From Kluyvera sp040932435 (GTDB lineage Bacteria; Pseudomonadota; Gammaproteobacteria; Enterobacterales; Enterobacteriaceae), in the NCBI RefSeq assembly GCF_040932435.1, contig NZ_JBFQGA010000005.1, positions 1 through 64,000 on the forward strand: a stretch of 64,000 nt of DNA, read 5' to 3'. Below the pieces are notes generated by a model, which saw nothing but the letters and a program-made list of their open reading frames with translations, did no database searches and had not been told where the DNA came from. A program made the translations under genes and the position numbers. Shown here piece after piece: positions 7,792 through 16,624 of this stretch. Every line of letters begins with the position of its first letter. Position 1 is the stretch's first letter.

Positions 7792-9597
7792 CTATTCAAA
7801 TTCGTCCCAGCCGTCCAACTGCCGCCTTTCCTGCTGCATTTCGCGCTGGAAGATCTCTTCCAGCTCGCGTCGGGCTTCACGCACGCGTGAAATCTGCTGC
7901 GTATCGCTGTGCACCGGCATCAGTTCGCGCAGCATCCGCATATCCAGCCGCTTAAAGTGCAGCTGCGCACGCTGCGCCTGATGCGGATGCATGCCGGTGG
8001 AGACCAGCGCTTTGCGCCCCAGCTCCAGCGCACTGGAGAAGGTCTCTCGCGAAAACTGTACCACGCCCGCCTGCAGCAGTTCGTGCGCCTCCACACGTCC
8101 TCGCGCTCGCGCCATAATATGCAAGTGTGGAAAGTGCTGTTGACAGATATCCACCAGCTTCATGGTGTCCTCTGGCTCATTACAGGTGATAACAATCGAC
8201 TTCGCCTGTTCAGCCCCTGCGGAACGCAGCAGCTCGACCTGTGTCGCATCGCCGTAATAAACCTTATAACCGTATTTACGCATCAAATTGACCGCGCTGA
8301 TATCTCGCTCCAGCACGGTTATCCGCAATTTGTTCGCCATCAGCAGGCGGCCAATCACCTGACCAAAACGACCAAAACCAACCACAATCACCTGCGGTTT
8401 ATCATCTTCAACCCACGGTGCCTCATCCTCTTCTTCCGGCGTGTTAAAGCGCCGTGAGAGCACCCAGTCAACGATCTTCAATAACAGCGGCGTCGTCATC
8501 ATCGAAAGGGTCACGGTAACCAGCAGCAGCGACATCTGATCGCCTTTAAACACCTTCAGCGATGAAGCCGCGGAGAACAGCACGAAAGCAAACTCGCCCC
8601 CCTGGCTCAACACGCCGGCAAACTGCATGCGTTCCGAGCTGCGCAGACCGTGAAGGTGAGCAAGTAAATAGAGCACCAGCGTCTTCACCGCCACCAGCAC
8701 CGCCACGCAGGCAATCACCAGCAGCAAGTGGGTATAAAGCACGCCCAGATTGAGCGACATACCTACCGAAATAAAGAACAGCCCCAGCAGCAGCCCCTTA
8801 AACGGGTCGATGGCGATCTCCAGCTCGTGGCGGTATTCGCTCTCCGCCAGCAGTACACCGGCGATGAAGGTGCCCAGCGCCATCGACAGGCCGAGCGCAT
8901 CCATGAACAGCGCGGAACCGAGCACCAAAAGCAGCGTCGCTGCAGTAAACACTTCGCGAACGCCGGAGCTGGCAATAAAGCGGAATACCGGTCGCAGCAG
9001 GTAACGCCCGCCAATCAGCATCCCGGCAAACGCCAGCACTTTTAATCCTACGGTATGCCAGTCAAAATGATCCTCCCCGGTGCCCGCCAGCAAAGGTACC
9101 AGCGCCAGCGCCGGGATCACCGCTAAATCTTGAAACAGCAGTACCGAAAAACCCAGTTGCCCAGACTCGCTGCGGTTCATGCCTTTTTCGCGCATCAGCT
9201 GTAGCGCCATCGCCGTCGACGACATCGCAAGGCCAATACCGCCAATCACCGCCGCTTGCCAAGAGAAGTCCGTCAGCATCAACAAGCCGCCGAGGATCGC
9301 CGCGCTAAAAAGCACCTGAGCAGCACCAATGCCAAAGATAGGACGCCGAAGCTGCCACAGCTTCGCCGGGTTCAGCTCCAGCCCGATGATAAACATCAAG
9401 AACACCACGCCCAGCTCGGAGAAGTGGAGGATTTCATCGACGTCGCTGATAAAGCCCAGCCCCCACGGGCCGATGGCGATCCCCGCCAGCAGGTAGCCGA
9501 GCACCGCACCAATACCCAACCGCGCTGCCAACGGCACCGCGGCTACGGCAGCAAAGAGAAACAGTACCCCGGCGAGTAATAAATCAGAACCTTCCAT
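7792..9597 (-). CDS. kefB: Glutathione-regulated potassium-efflux antiporter KefB
   Basis: KefB is a CPA2-family K+/H+ antiporter held shut by glutathione and opened by glutathione-electrophile adducts; the resulting acidification protects against methylglyoxal. The 601-residue protein has about 12 transmembrane helices (roughly 5-380), then a KTN/RCK domain whose NAD-binding motif is VVGFGRFGQVIGRLL (about 403-417). Two ATGs adjoin at 9600 and 9597; I chose 9597, which is better spaced from AGGAGG and gives the E. coli length. It overlaps the kefG stop, as befits its ancillary subunit. An intact RCK domain suggests it is functional. Confidence 0.96.
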   Translation of the reverse strand: MEGSDLLLAGVLFLFAAVAAVPLAARLGIGAVLGYLLAGIAIGPWGLGFISDVDEILHFSELGVVFLMFIIGLELNPAKLWQLRRPIFGIGAAQVLFSAAILGGLLMLTDFSWQAAVIGGIGLAMSSTAMALQLMREKGMNRSESGQLGFSVLLFQDLAVIPALALVPLLAGTGEDHFDWHTVGLKVLAFAGMLIGGRYLLRPVFRFIASSGVREVFTAATLLLVLGSALFMDALGLSMALGTFIAGVLLAESEYRHELEIAIDPFKGLLLGLFFISVGMSLNLGVLYTHLLLVIACVAVLVAVKTLVLYLLAHLHGLRSSERMQFAGVLSQGGEFAFVLFSAASSLKVFKGDQMSLLLVTVTLSMMTTPLLLKIVDWVLSRRFNTPEEEDEAPWVEDDKPQVIVVGFGRFGQVIGRLLMANKLRITVLERDISAVNLMRKYGYKVYYGDATQVELLRSAGAEQAKSIVITCNEPEDTMKLVDICQQHFPHLHIMARARGRVEAHELLQAGVVQFSRETFSSALELGRKALVSTGMHPHQAQRAQLHFKRLDMRMLRELMPVHSDTQQISRVREARRELEEIFQREMQQERRQLDGWDEFE

Positions 9598-10151
9598 CAT
9601 CGTCCTCCTACCGCTATCGGTGCGGCCAACCAGTCGGCGTAGGCGCGAGCATGGTTTGCCAGCTCATCAGGTGGCTGGCGACGCGCCCAGTAGACGATAA
9701 TCGGGCTCATCCAGTGCATATGGCACATGGCGGCGGTCAGCTCAAACGGGCGCAGAATATCGCTCATCGGATAGCGATTCAGACCATCGTGCCGATAGGC
9801 GCTTTCAGGCTCACCGGTTGTGATAACGCTACGCCAGTACTTTCCCGCCAGCTCATTGCCCCCGACACCGCTGGCAAAGCCACGGCTTAACACGCGGTCT
9901 AGCCACTCTTTGAGTAGCGACGGGCAGCTATAGGTATACAGTGGATGCTGAAAAACAATCACATCATGCTCACGCAGCAACGCCTGTTCACGAGGAATAT
10001 CGATAAAGAAATCAGGATAATGTGCATAAAGATCGTGCACGGTTACGTTGCTTAACTGCGAAGCCGGTTTAAGCAGAACCCGATTGGCCACCGAGTCCTG
10101 AGATTCCGGATGGGCATACAGCAGCAACACCTTCGCTGTCTGGGACATCAT
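9597..10151 (-). CDS. kefG: Ancillary protein KefG of the KefB potassium-efflux system
   Basis: KefG is a flavodoxin-fold, NAD(P)H:quinone-oxidoreductase-like subunit required for full KefB activity, and it binds at the inner face of the membrane. The 184-residue length equals E. coli KefG. Typical family segments are LLLYAHPESQDSVANR at the N terminus, VFQHPLYTYSCPSLLKEWLD in the middle and TTGEPESAYRHDGLNRYP. It is the first gene of kefG-kefB-yheV and is divergent from yheS across about 130 bases that must hold both promoters. Confidence 0.96.
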   Translation of the reverse strand: MMSQTAKVLLLYAHPESQDSVANRVLLKPASQLSNVTVHDLYAHYPDFFIDIPREQALLREHDVIVFQHPLYTYSCPSLLKEWLDRVLSRGFASGVGGNELAGKYWRSVITTGEPESAYRHDGLNRYPMSDILRPFELTAAMCHMHWMSPIIVYWARRQPPDELANHARAYADWLAAPIAVGGR

Positions 10152-10281
10152 TCCCCTCCCGGTTTTGTCTTTTTGTCTATTTTCGACGTTTTAGGCTACC
10201 ATTGCGCCTCGGTGCGGTACATCGCGCACACATTACATTATCACAATGACAATTTAACATAGTCAGAACATACGGCGCCTT

Positions 10282-12186
10282 ATGATTGTTTTCTCCTCGT
10301 TACAAATTCGTCGTGGCGTGCGTGTCCTGCTGGATAACGCAACGGCCACCATCAACCCTGGGCAGAAAATTGGCCTAGTGGGGAAAAACGGCTGCGGCAA
10401 ATCCACGCTGCTCGCTCTACTAAAAAACGAGATTGGCGCCGATGGCGGCAACTTTACCTATCCGGGAAACTGGCAGTTGGCATGGGTTAACCAAGAGACT
10501 CCGGCCCTAGCTGAACCGGCACTGGACTATGTGATTGACGGCGACCGCGAATTCCGCCAGTTGGAAGCGCAACTGCATGACGCCAACGAACGCAACGACG
10601 GGCACGCCATCGCCACCGTACACGGCAAACTGGACGCGATTGACGCGTGGACTATCCGCTCTCGCGCTTCCAGCCTGCTGCATGGTCTGGGCTTTAGCAA
10701 TGAACAGCTCGAACGCCCGGTCAGCGACTTCTCCGGCGGCTGGCGTATGCGCCTGAACTTGGCGCAGGCACTGATTTGCCGTTCTGACCTGCTGCTGCTC
10801 GATGAACCGACTAACCACCTCGATCTCGATGCGGTTATCTGGCTCGAAAGATGGCTCAAAAGCTATCAAGGCACCCTGATCCTGATTTCTCACGACCGTG
10901 ACTTCCTCGATCCGGTGGTGGACAAAATCATTCATATCGAACAGCAAACCATGTTCGAGTACACCGGCAACTACAGTTCGTTTGAGCGCCAACGCGCCAC
11001 TCGCCTAGCCCAACAGCAGGCGCTGTACAAAAGCCAGCAGGAGCGCGTATCGCATCTGCAAAGCTACATCGACCGCTTCCGCGCTCAGGCCACCAAAGCT
11101 AAGCAGGCGCAGAGCCGCATCAAAATGCTCGAACGTATGGAGCTGATTGCCCCGGCCCACGTGGACAACCCGTTCCGCTTCAGCTTCCGCATGCCAGAAA
11201 GCCTGCCGAACCCACTGCTGAAAATGGAAAAGGTCAGCGCGGGCTACGGTGACCACACCATTCTCGAATCCATCAAGTTGAACCTCGTGCCCGGCTCGCG
11301 CATTGGTCTGCTTGGCCGCAACGGTGCGGGTAAATCGACGCTTATCAAACTGCTGGCCGGTGAACTGGCTCCGCTGCACGGCGAAATCGGTCTTGCGAAA
11401 GGTATTAAGCTCGGCTACTTCGCCCAGCATCAGTTGGAGTTCCTGCGTGCCGACGAATCGCCAATTCAGCATCTGGCGCGCATGGCGCCGCAGGAGCTGG
11501 AACAAAAGCTGCGTGATTACCTCGGCGGCTTCGGTTTCCAAGGCGATAAAGTGACCGAGCAAACCGCCCGTTTCTCCGGCGGTGAGAAAGCGCGTCTGGT
11601 GCTGGCACTGATTGTCTGGCAGCGCCCGAACCTGCTGCTGCTCGATGAACCGACCAACCACCTCGATCTCGATATGCGCCAGGCCTTGACCGAAGCGTTG
11701 ATCGACTTCGAAGGCGCGCTGGTTGTGGTTTCGCACGATCGACACCTGATCCGCTCCACCACCGACGATCTTTATCTGGTACACGATAAAAAGGTCGAAC
11801 CGTTCGATGGTGACTTGGAAGATTATCAGCAGTGGCTGAGCGATGTGCAAAAACAGGAAAACCAGAGCGATGAGCCGGCGAAAGACAACGTCAACAGCGC
11901 CCAGTCGCGTAAAGACCAAAAGCGCCGTGAAGCTGAGCTGCGCACTCTGACCCAGCCGCTGCGTAAAGAGATCACCCGTCTGGAAAAACAGATGGAGAAG
12001 CTCAACGCCCAGCTAGCAGAGGCTGAGGAAAAACTCGGAGACAGCGGCCTGTACGATCCAAGCCGCAAAGCGGAGATGACCGCCTGTTTGCAACAGCAGG
12101 CAAGTGCCAAATCCGGGCTGGAAGAGTGCGAAATGGCGTGGCTCGATGCGCAAGAGCAGCTAGAGCAAATGATGCAGAACGACTAA
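10282..12186 (+). CDS. yheS: ABC-F family ATPase YheS
   Basis: YheS is a soluble ABC-F protein. Members of this family act on the ribosome, and E. coli YheS has been linked to relief of translation stalling. The 634-residue protein has two ABC domains with Walker A GLVGKNGCGKST (about 31-42) and GLLGRNGAGKST (about 343-354), signatures FSGGWRMRL and FSGGEKARL, and two copies of LLLLDEPTNHLD. The interdomain linker and a C-terminal coiled coil (about 540-630, rich in Glu, Lys and Gln) are present. In E. coli it runs directly into yheT; here mdcR follows after 16 bases and yheT lies 8.3 kb away. Confidence 0.96.
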   Translation: MIVFSSLQIRRGVRVLLDNATATINPGQKIGLVGKNGCGKSTLLALLKNEIGADGGNFTYPGNWQLAWVNQETPALAEPALDYVIDGDREFRQLEAQLHDANERNDGHAIATVHGKLDAIDAWTIRSRASSLLHGLGFSNEQLERPVSDFSGGWRMRLNLAQALICRSDLLLLDEPTNHLDLDAVIWLERWLKSYQGTLILISHDRDFLDPVVDKIIHIEQQTMFEYTGNYSSFERQRATRLAQQQALYKSQQERVSHLQSYIDRFRAQATKAKQAQSRIKMLERMELIAPAHVDNPFRFSFRMPESLPNPLLKMEKVSAGYGDHTILESIKLNLVPGSRIGLLGRNGAGKSTLIKLLAGELAPLHGEIGLAKGIKLGYFAQHQLEFLRADESPIQHLARMAPQELEQKLRDYLGGFGFQGDKVTEQTARFSGGEKARLVLALIVWQRPNLLLLDEPTNHLDLDMRQALTEALIDFEGALVVVSHDRHLIRSTTDDLYLVHDKKVEPFDGDLEDYQQWLSDVQKQENQSDEPAKDNVNSAQSRKDQKRREAELRTLTQPLRKEITRLEKQMEKLNAQLAEAEEKLGDSGLYDPSRKAEMTACLQQQASAKSGLEECEMAWLDAQEQLEQMMQND

Positions 12187-12202
12187 CCACGAAGGCCGGA
12201 CG

Positions 12203-13135
12203 ATGAATCTATCAATCACCGACGATATTACCTTCCGCAAGCTGACCATCTTCATGACCTTTATGGAGAAAGGCAACATCGCTCGCACCGCTGAAGCGCT
12301 GGATATCAGCGGCGTTAGCGTTCATCGAGCGCTGCATACGCTGGAAGAGAACGTTCGTTGTCCGCTGTTCGTGCACAAAGGACGAAACCTCATCGCCCAA
12401 CCCGCGGCATGGACGCTGCTGGAGTACTGCCAAGAAGTGACCCAATTGATGGAGCGTGGTCTGGAAGAGGCGCGTAAAACCGCCGGCGTCGGCCAAGGCC
12501 GTCTACGCCTCGGCACGCTCTACTCGCTGACGCTAGAAACGGTGCCGCATCTGATTATGGGCATGAAGCTACGTCGTCCGGATCTGGAGCTGGATTTGAC
12601 CATGGGATCTAACGAAGCGCTGCTGAAAATGCTGGAAGACGGCACGCTAGACGCGATCCTTATCTCCATCTCCGAAAGCGAAATTGACCGCAACAGCCTA
12701 GAAGTGCTGCCGCTGTTCCACGATGATATCTACCTAGCCGCACCCATGTCTGCCGCGTTAGATCCCGACATGACGGCGGATCTACGCGACTACCGCAACG
12801 AGAAGTTCGTCTCGCTGGCGGAAGGGTTTGCCACCTACGCGGGGTTCCAAGAAGCCTTTCATATAGCCGGGTTTGAACCGGAGATCGTCACCCGGGTAAA
12901 CGACATTTTCTCGATGCTGAGTCTGGTGCAGGCGGGCGTCGGCTTTAGCTTAATGCCTGGCCGGATGAAAAAGATGTATGAAAATACCGTGAAGCTGCAA
13001 AAGCTGTCCGACCCGTATCAAATGCGGCAGCTCATTGCAGTGGTGTTTGCGCGCAACCGCGAGCGCGACCCAAGCCTGCTGGCGCTGGCCGCCGAAGGGC
13101 GCATGTATGCGCGTAGCCTCAGCCCCGGTGCCTGA
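12203..13135 (+). CDS. mdcR: LysR-type regulator of malonate decarboxylase operon MdcR
   Basis: This is a 310-residue LysR-type activator. It has an N-terminal winged helix-turn-helix (about residues 10-70, with KGNIARTAEALDISGVSVHRAL) and a two-lobed effector domain (about 95-300). The name MdcR rests on the family and on lying directly beside a complete mdc operon; malonate is the expected co-inducer. Its orientation converges on mdcH. The start is 16 bases behind the yheS stop with GAAGG before it, so it could be read from the yheS promoter as well as its own. Its likely target is the 249-base region in front of mdcA. Confidence 0.88.
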   Translation: MNLSITDDITFRKLTIFMTFMEKGNIARTAEALDISGVSVHRALHTLEENVRCPLFVHKGRNLIAQPAAWTLLEYCQEVTQLMERGLEEARKTAGVGQGRLRLGTLYSLTLETVPHLIMGMKLRRPDLELDLTMGSNEALLKMLEDGTLDAILISISESEIDRNSLEVLPLFHDDIYLAAPMSAALDPDMTADLRDYRNEKFVSLAEGFATYAGFQEAFHIAGFEPEIVTRVNDIFSMLSLVQAGVGFSLMPGRMKKMYENTVKLQKLSDPYQMRQLIAVVFARNRERDPSLLALAAEGRMYARSLSPGA

Positions 13136-13137
13136 TT

Positions 13138-13211
13138 GCCGGATGGCGTCGCTACGCGACTTATCCGGCCTACAGCCTACGTAGGCCCGATAAGCGCAGC
13201 GCCATCGGGCA
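13138..13211. repeat. Paired REP elements (BIME) between mdcR and mdcH
   Basis: Two REP-type palindromes in opposite orientation (GCCGGATGGCG...TTATCCGGC, then GCCCGATAAGCG...CGCCATCGGGC) are separated by a short linker containing CTACGTAG. The pair fills the whole gap between the converging mdcR and mdcH genes and may serve as a shared transcript end. Confidence 0.85.
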
Positions 13212-13214
13212 ATC

Positions 13215-14114
13215 TCACAGCCCCCGCAGCCTTTTAGCTAAATGCACTGCAACCTCCACGCCGCTGCGCTCCAGCGAAATAGACTCCCCTTCCCACGCAG
13301 CCTGACGCGTTAAACAGGTCAGTATGCCGCCGGGCGGCATCTCAATCGCCAGCCGTGCTTCACGTTCATTGGCGGAGATCACCGCCTCCTGCCAGCGCAC
13401 CGTGCGCGCCATATTCATCGCTAAATCATCGGCAATACGTTCCGGCTGCCACAGCACACGACCGGTACTACCGCTCAAGTAGGCGTAACGCGGTCGGGAA
13501 AGCGTCACATGGCTGAACGCCTCAACCAGCTTGTGCGCGGGCTCGGCCAACAGTTCACAGTGCGACGGCACGCTCACCGCCAGGCGAGGCGCTTTGCTGG
13601 CCCCTTTGGCCATCGCACGTTTCGCCACTTCGGCCATCGCTTCATCAGGACCGGCAATCACAATCTGCGTTTCGGCGTTCAGGTTGGCGATATAGGTCCC
13701 GCTGCTTTCTACCAAGCGCTCAACCTGATTCAGCGTCAGCCCCATTATCGCCGTCAGACCGTAGCCGTGCGGGTAGGCCTGCTCCATTAAATCGCCGCGC
13801 AGCGCCACCAGCCTCAGCGCATCGGCAAAATCGAGCGCACCGGCAATCACCGCCGCCGGATACGCGCCAATGGAGAGTCCACTGACGATATCAGGCGCTA
13901 CACCACGACGTTCTAACTCGCGTGCCCATGCAACGCCCGCAATCAGCAGAGACAGTTGAACGGCTCGGGTATGTTTGAGCGCCTCAGGGGTATCCAGCGT
14001 ATCAACCTCAGCGCCAAGCACCTCACGCGCCTGGGCCAGTTCCGTCCCCGGAAGGTTTTGCAGCATTCCTGCGTGCTGCGTTCCCTGCCCCGGGAAGGTA
14101 AACAGAATTTTCAT
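13215..14114 (-). CDS. mdcH: Malonate decarboxylase malonyl-CoA transacylase MdcH
   Basis: MdcH loads a malonyl group from malonyl-CoA onto the prosthetic group of the carrier protein MdcC, priming the decarboxylase cycle. The 299-residue protein is of the FabD type: FTFPGQGTQHAGM at the N terminus (residues 4-16) and the nucleophile motif GLSIGAYPA (serine near residue 89). The ATG at 14114 overlaps the mdcG stop by one base (TGATG), indicating coupled translation; upstream extension is not needed. It is the last gene of mdcABCDEFGH. Confidence 0.93.
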   Translation of the reverse strand: MKILFTFPGQGTQHAGMLQNLPGTELAQAREVLGAEVDTLDTPEALKHTRAVQLSLLIAGVAWARELERRGVAPDIVSGLSIGAYPAAVIAGALDFADALRLVALRGDLMEQAYPHGYGLTAIMGLTLNQVERLVESSGTYIANLNAETQIVIAGPDEAMAEVAKRAMAKGASKAPRLAVSVPSHCELLAEPAHKLVEAFSHVTLSRPRYAYLSGSTGRVLWQPERIADDLAMNMARTVRWQEAVISANEREARLAIEMPPGGILTCLTRQAAWEGESISLERSGVEVAVHLAKRLRGL

Positions 14115-14737
14115 CACTCCTCCCTGCCCCACGGGTCGCGAACCAACTGCGGCCCCTGCGAGGTTTTTAACAGTGCTTTTCCATCACGCAGCCATTCATT
14201 GAGGGCAAAGCCGCCGCGCGGCGTATCCACTTGGGTATCAGCCCGGCAAAGTCCAGCCGTTAGCTGCTTCTGCCACGTTTCCAGCGCTTCACGGGAGAGC
14301 GGCTGCGGCGCGCGGATCAATAAATCCAGATCGCTTGCGGCATGGATAACAGGGATCCCGGTCGCCAGCGCGTAGCCGGTACTGCCGGTGATGCCCCACG
14401 TCCACGTCCACGGCCATGTCTGCTGCGCCAATAACAAAGCCACCTGGACCGGTGGCTGAGAGATAAAGGGCGAGCGCAGCAGCGACAGCGGGTCCACCAG
14501 CGACTCAGGCGAGCAGACGCGGACGACCGCCTCTGCTTTCACCCAACCGGCGGCACGCTGGTCGCGTTTCATCCCGCGGACACCCACGGGAATGCGCCCC
14601 TGCGCATCAACATCACGTCGCACCACTACCGGCAGGCCGCTATGCCAGACGGTATCCACCCAGGATTCCGTGACATCTTCAAGCGCGTCGCGCGCATTCA
14701 GCCAGATAAGGTCGTGGGGACGTAATGTTGTGCTCAT
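14114..14737 (-). CDS. mdcG: Malonate decarboxylase holo-ACP synthase (phosphoribosyl-dephospho-CoA transferase) MdcG
   Basis: MdcG transfers the 2'-(5''-phosphoribosyl)-3'-dephospho-CoA group from its triphosphate precursor, made by MdcB, to a serine of the carrier MdcC. The 207-residue product begins MSTTLRPHDLIWLNARDAL, typical of the MdcG family, and contains a nucleotidyltransferase-like ASDLDLLIRAP segment whose aspartates probably bind metal. It lies between mdcF (3 bases away) and mdcH (1-base overlap). Confidence 0.92.
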   Translation of the reverse strand: MSTTLRPHDLIWLNARDALEDVTESWVDTVWHSGLPVVVRRDVDAQGRIPVGVRGMKRDQRAAGWVKAEAVVRVCSPESLVDPLSLLRSPFISQPPVQVALLLAQQTWPWTWTWGITGSTGYALATGIPVIHAASDLDLLIRAPQPLSREALETWQKQLTAGLCRADTQVDTPRGGFALNEWLRDGKALLKTSQGPQLVRDPWGREE

Positions 14738-14740
14738 GAT

Positions 14741-15700
14741 TTAAATTCCTGAAGTCAGCGAGATAAACAGCGGCAGCGACAGGATACACAGTACTGAGCT
14801 CAACAGCAGCACAGCTTCAGCATCCGGTGACTGCACGCCAAAACGGTTGCCGAACACCACGCCGAAGAAACCCGCAGACAGAGCAATCATCAAAATCGCC
14901 GTGATAGCCACGGAACCATGCAGGCCGAGGATCAGTACGATGCCCCAAGCAATGGCCGGTTGGATCAGCAGTTTGGCGATAGTGGAGGTAATCACCACGG
15001 TGTTGATTTGCAGTTTACGCGCAGAGAGGATCACCCCGGTCAGGAACAGTGCAGCAGCGGTTGCCGACAGGCCCAGCGGTTTAATCGCCGCCAGCACGAG
15101 GTCTGGCATTTTGATGCCAATCGCCGAGAGAATAACCCCCAACAGCGGGCCCATCACAATCGGTTTTTTGATAGAACGCCACATCAGCACTGGCAGCATA
15201 GACAACGTTGAACCAGAGTTACCGCCTTCCGCACGCGCTTTTTCGCGCTCCAGAATCAGCAGACAGAACGGCGTCATCAATACAGAACCACAGGCGATAG
15301 ACACGGCCACAGAGAGCGAAGTGGATGACGCTTCGCCCAGCACGCTGCCTAGAATCGGCAGACCCAGCGCAGCGTAGTTTGGCAGTGCGACGGTCAGCGT
15401 CAGTACGGCGGCATCCTGCGGAGATTTTTTGAAGACCTTCGTCGCCATGAAGTAGATGGCAGCATAAGTTATCCACATTGCCAGCGTCAGCACCACAATC
15501 AGCGGCGACTGCGCAACGATACCGGCCCATGGGGTTTGAACTGTCGCGCTAAACAGCGCGGCGGGTAATGCAAAGTCCATGACGAAGATGTTGAGCAGGG
15601 AGACATTCTTGTTGTCTACCATTTTGGCCTTCCCGGCCCAGAATCCCAGCAGCATGATGACGAAAATCGGAGCAAGAGCATGAACAATTACGTAAGTCAT
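14741..15700 (-). CDS. mdcF: Malonate transporter, AEC family (MdcF)
   Basis: This is an inner-membrane carrier of the auxin efflux carrier (AEC) family, which in mdc operons imports malonate. The 319-residue protein is hydrophobic throughout with about 10 predicted helices in two repeats (one roughly 5-150, the other 170-315). The conserved region FVMDFALPAALFSA is near residue 38. It is separated from mdcE by 123 bases, the largest gap in the operon, where a short GC hairpin lies at 15771-15791; expression could be tuned there. The substrate is inferred from context. Confidence 0.9.
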   Translation of the reverse strand: MTYVIVHALAPIFVIMLLGFWAGKAKMVDNKNVSLLNIFVMDFALPAALFSATVQTPWAGIVAQSPLIVVLTLAMWITYAAIYFMATKVFKKSPQDAAVLTLTVALPNYAALGLPILGSVLGEASSTSLSVAVSIACGSVLMTPFCLLILEREKARAEGGNSGSTLSMLPVLMWRSIKKPIVMGPLLGVILSAIGIKMPDLVLAAIKPLGLSATAAALFLTGVILSARKLQINTVVITSTIAKLLIQPAIAWGIVLILGLHGSVAITAILMIALSAGFFGVVFGNRFGVQSPDAEAVLLLSSVLCILSLPLFISLTSGI

Positions 15701-15770
15701 ATTTCACCTGTAATGAAAAAAAGTTAGCACTGGCGCGATGATTATTATTTTCAGGATGCAGACTGCCTCA

Positions 15771-15791
15771 CGGGCGCAATGGGCGCGCCCG
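15771..15791. other. GC-rich hairpin between mdcE and mdcF
   Basis: A 7-bp stem (CGGGCGC at 15771-15777 with GCGCCCG at 15785-15791) and a 7-base loop lie in the 123-base gap of the mdc operon. Flanking segments (GATGCA near 15755 and TGCATC near 15800) could form a longer alternative pairing. It has no T-run, so it is not a standard terminator; an mRNA processing or stability role is possible. Confidence 0.5.
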
Positions 15792-15823
15792 CGGGGTCTT
15801 GCATCTGGCAGGTCTCTTTTTTC

Positions 15824-16624
15824 TTACCAGCTTGCCCGCATGCGTTCGCGTACGATGGCAGAGCTGCGGCGATTGTCAGCGCCCAAACGGCTTTTCAGCG
15901 TCGAGTCCTGACGAGCGTCTTTGATGGCCTGTTGCAAGGTGTTCACCACCAGCGTCAGATCGTTTGCAGATGGAGCATCTGGATTGCTGATATCCAGCAG
16001 GTTTTCCAGCAGCCCCAGGGTGGCGTAGTTACTGATGTCATACGCCATTGGCGGAATGGTAGCCGCCAGTTTTTCCAGCGCGTCAACGGTACGCAGGGTG
16101 ATACGCGCCGCTGACTCTTTACCCATTGCGTGGATCAGCACGCCTTTGTCGTTAAAGGCAATCAGACGGTTGGCCTGGTAGCCGTGTGCCAGAAACGCAC
16201 CGGACATGGCTTTGCCTACAATCAGACCAATCACCGGGTGGCCCGCCAAACGTGCATTGGCATACGCCGCCGCAGCACCGGCCAGCGCCTGGTGAATACC
16301 AAAACCTTCTTCACGACGACCGTACGCCTGGCTTGGCACATCAATGACTGCCACAATCGGACGTTTCACCGCGCTATTGGCATCAGCAGCGATGGTTTCA
16401 CTGACAACTTTCGCCAACGTCCAGCCTTCCAGCAACCCGACTTCGCCTTTTGCAGCGCGTGGATAGTGGTTATTAGCATCTGGAACCACGGCAATAAAAC
16501 GCACCGCTTCACCGTTAAGTTCGCCATCAGCAGCCTGTACGGACGGGCACAGCCCTGCCAGACGTTTGGCGTTCGGTACGAGGGTTTCTAGCCATAATTC
16601 GCCACGGCTTATTGAGTTACTCAT
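15824..16624 (-). CDS. mdcE: Malonate decarboxylase gamma subunit MdcE
   Basis: MdcE is one of the two carboxyltransferase-fold subunits that decarboxylate malonyl-S-MdcC to acetyl-S-MdcC. The 266-residue crotonase/carboxyltransferase-like protein has PIVAVIDVPSQAYGRREEGFGIHQALAG (about residues 88-115), with the alanine- and glycine-rich oxyanion segment GLIVGKAMSGAFLAHGYQANR after it. Two ATGs adjoin at 16627 and 16624; the second has the better distance to GGAGGTG and overlaps the mdcD stop as TGATG, the same junction type as mdcG-mdcH. Confidence 0.92.
   Translation of the reverse strand: MSNSISRGELWLETLVPNAKRLAGLCPSVQAADGELNGEAVRFIAVVPDANNHYPRAAKGEVGLLEGWTLAKVVSETIAADANSAVKRPIVAVIDVPSQAYGRREEGFGIHQALAGAAAAYANARLAGHPVIGLIVGKAMSGAFLAHGYQANRLIAFNDKGVLIHAMGKESAARITLRTVDALEKLAATIPPMAYDISNYATLGLLENLLDISNPDAPSANDLTLVVNTLQQAIKDARQDSTLKSRLGADNRRSSAIVRERMRASW

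Noticed and set aside
13138..13211. CRISPR-like or tandem repeat array between mdcR and mdcH
   Set aside because: Only two palindromic units with no regular spacers; the sequence matches the REP/BIME consensus found at four other gene ends in the window.
14738..15823. A sodium-pumping, biotin-dependent malonate decarboxylase
   Set aside because: No biotin carrier or membrane decarboxylase gene (the madB type) is present; the gene set is that of the cytosolic, biotin-independent enzyme and mdcF is an AEC-type carrier.
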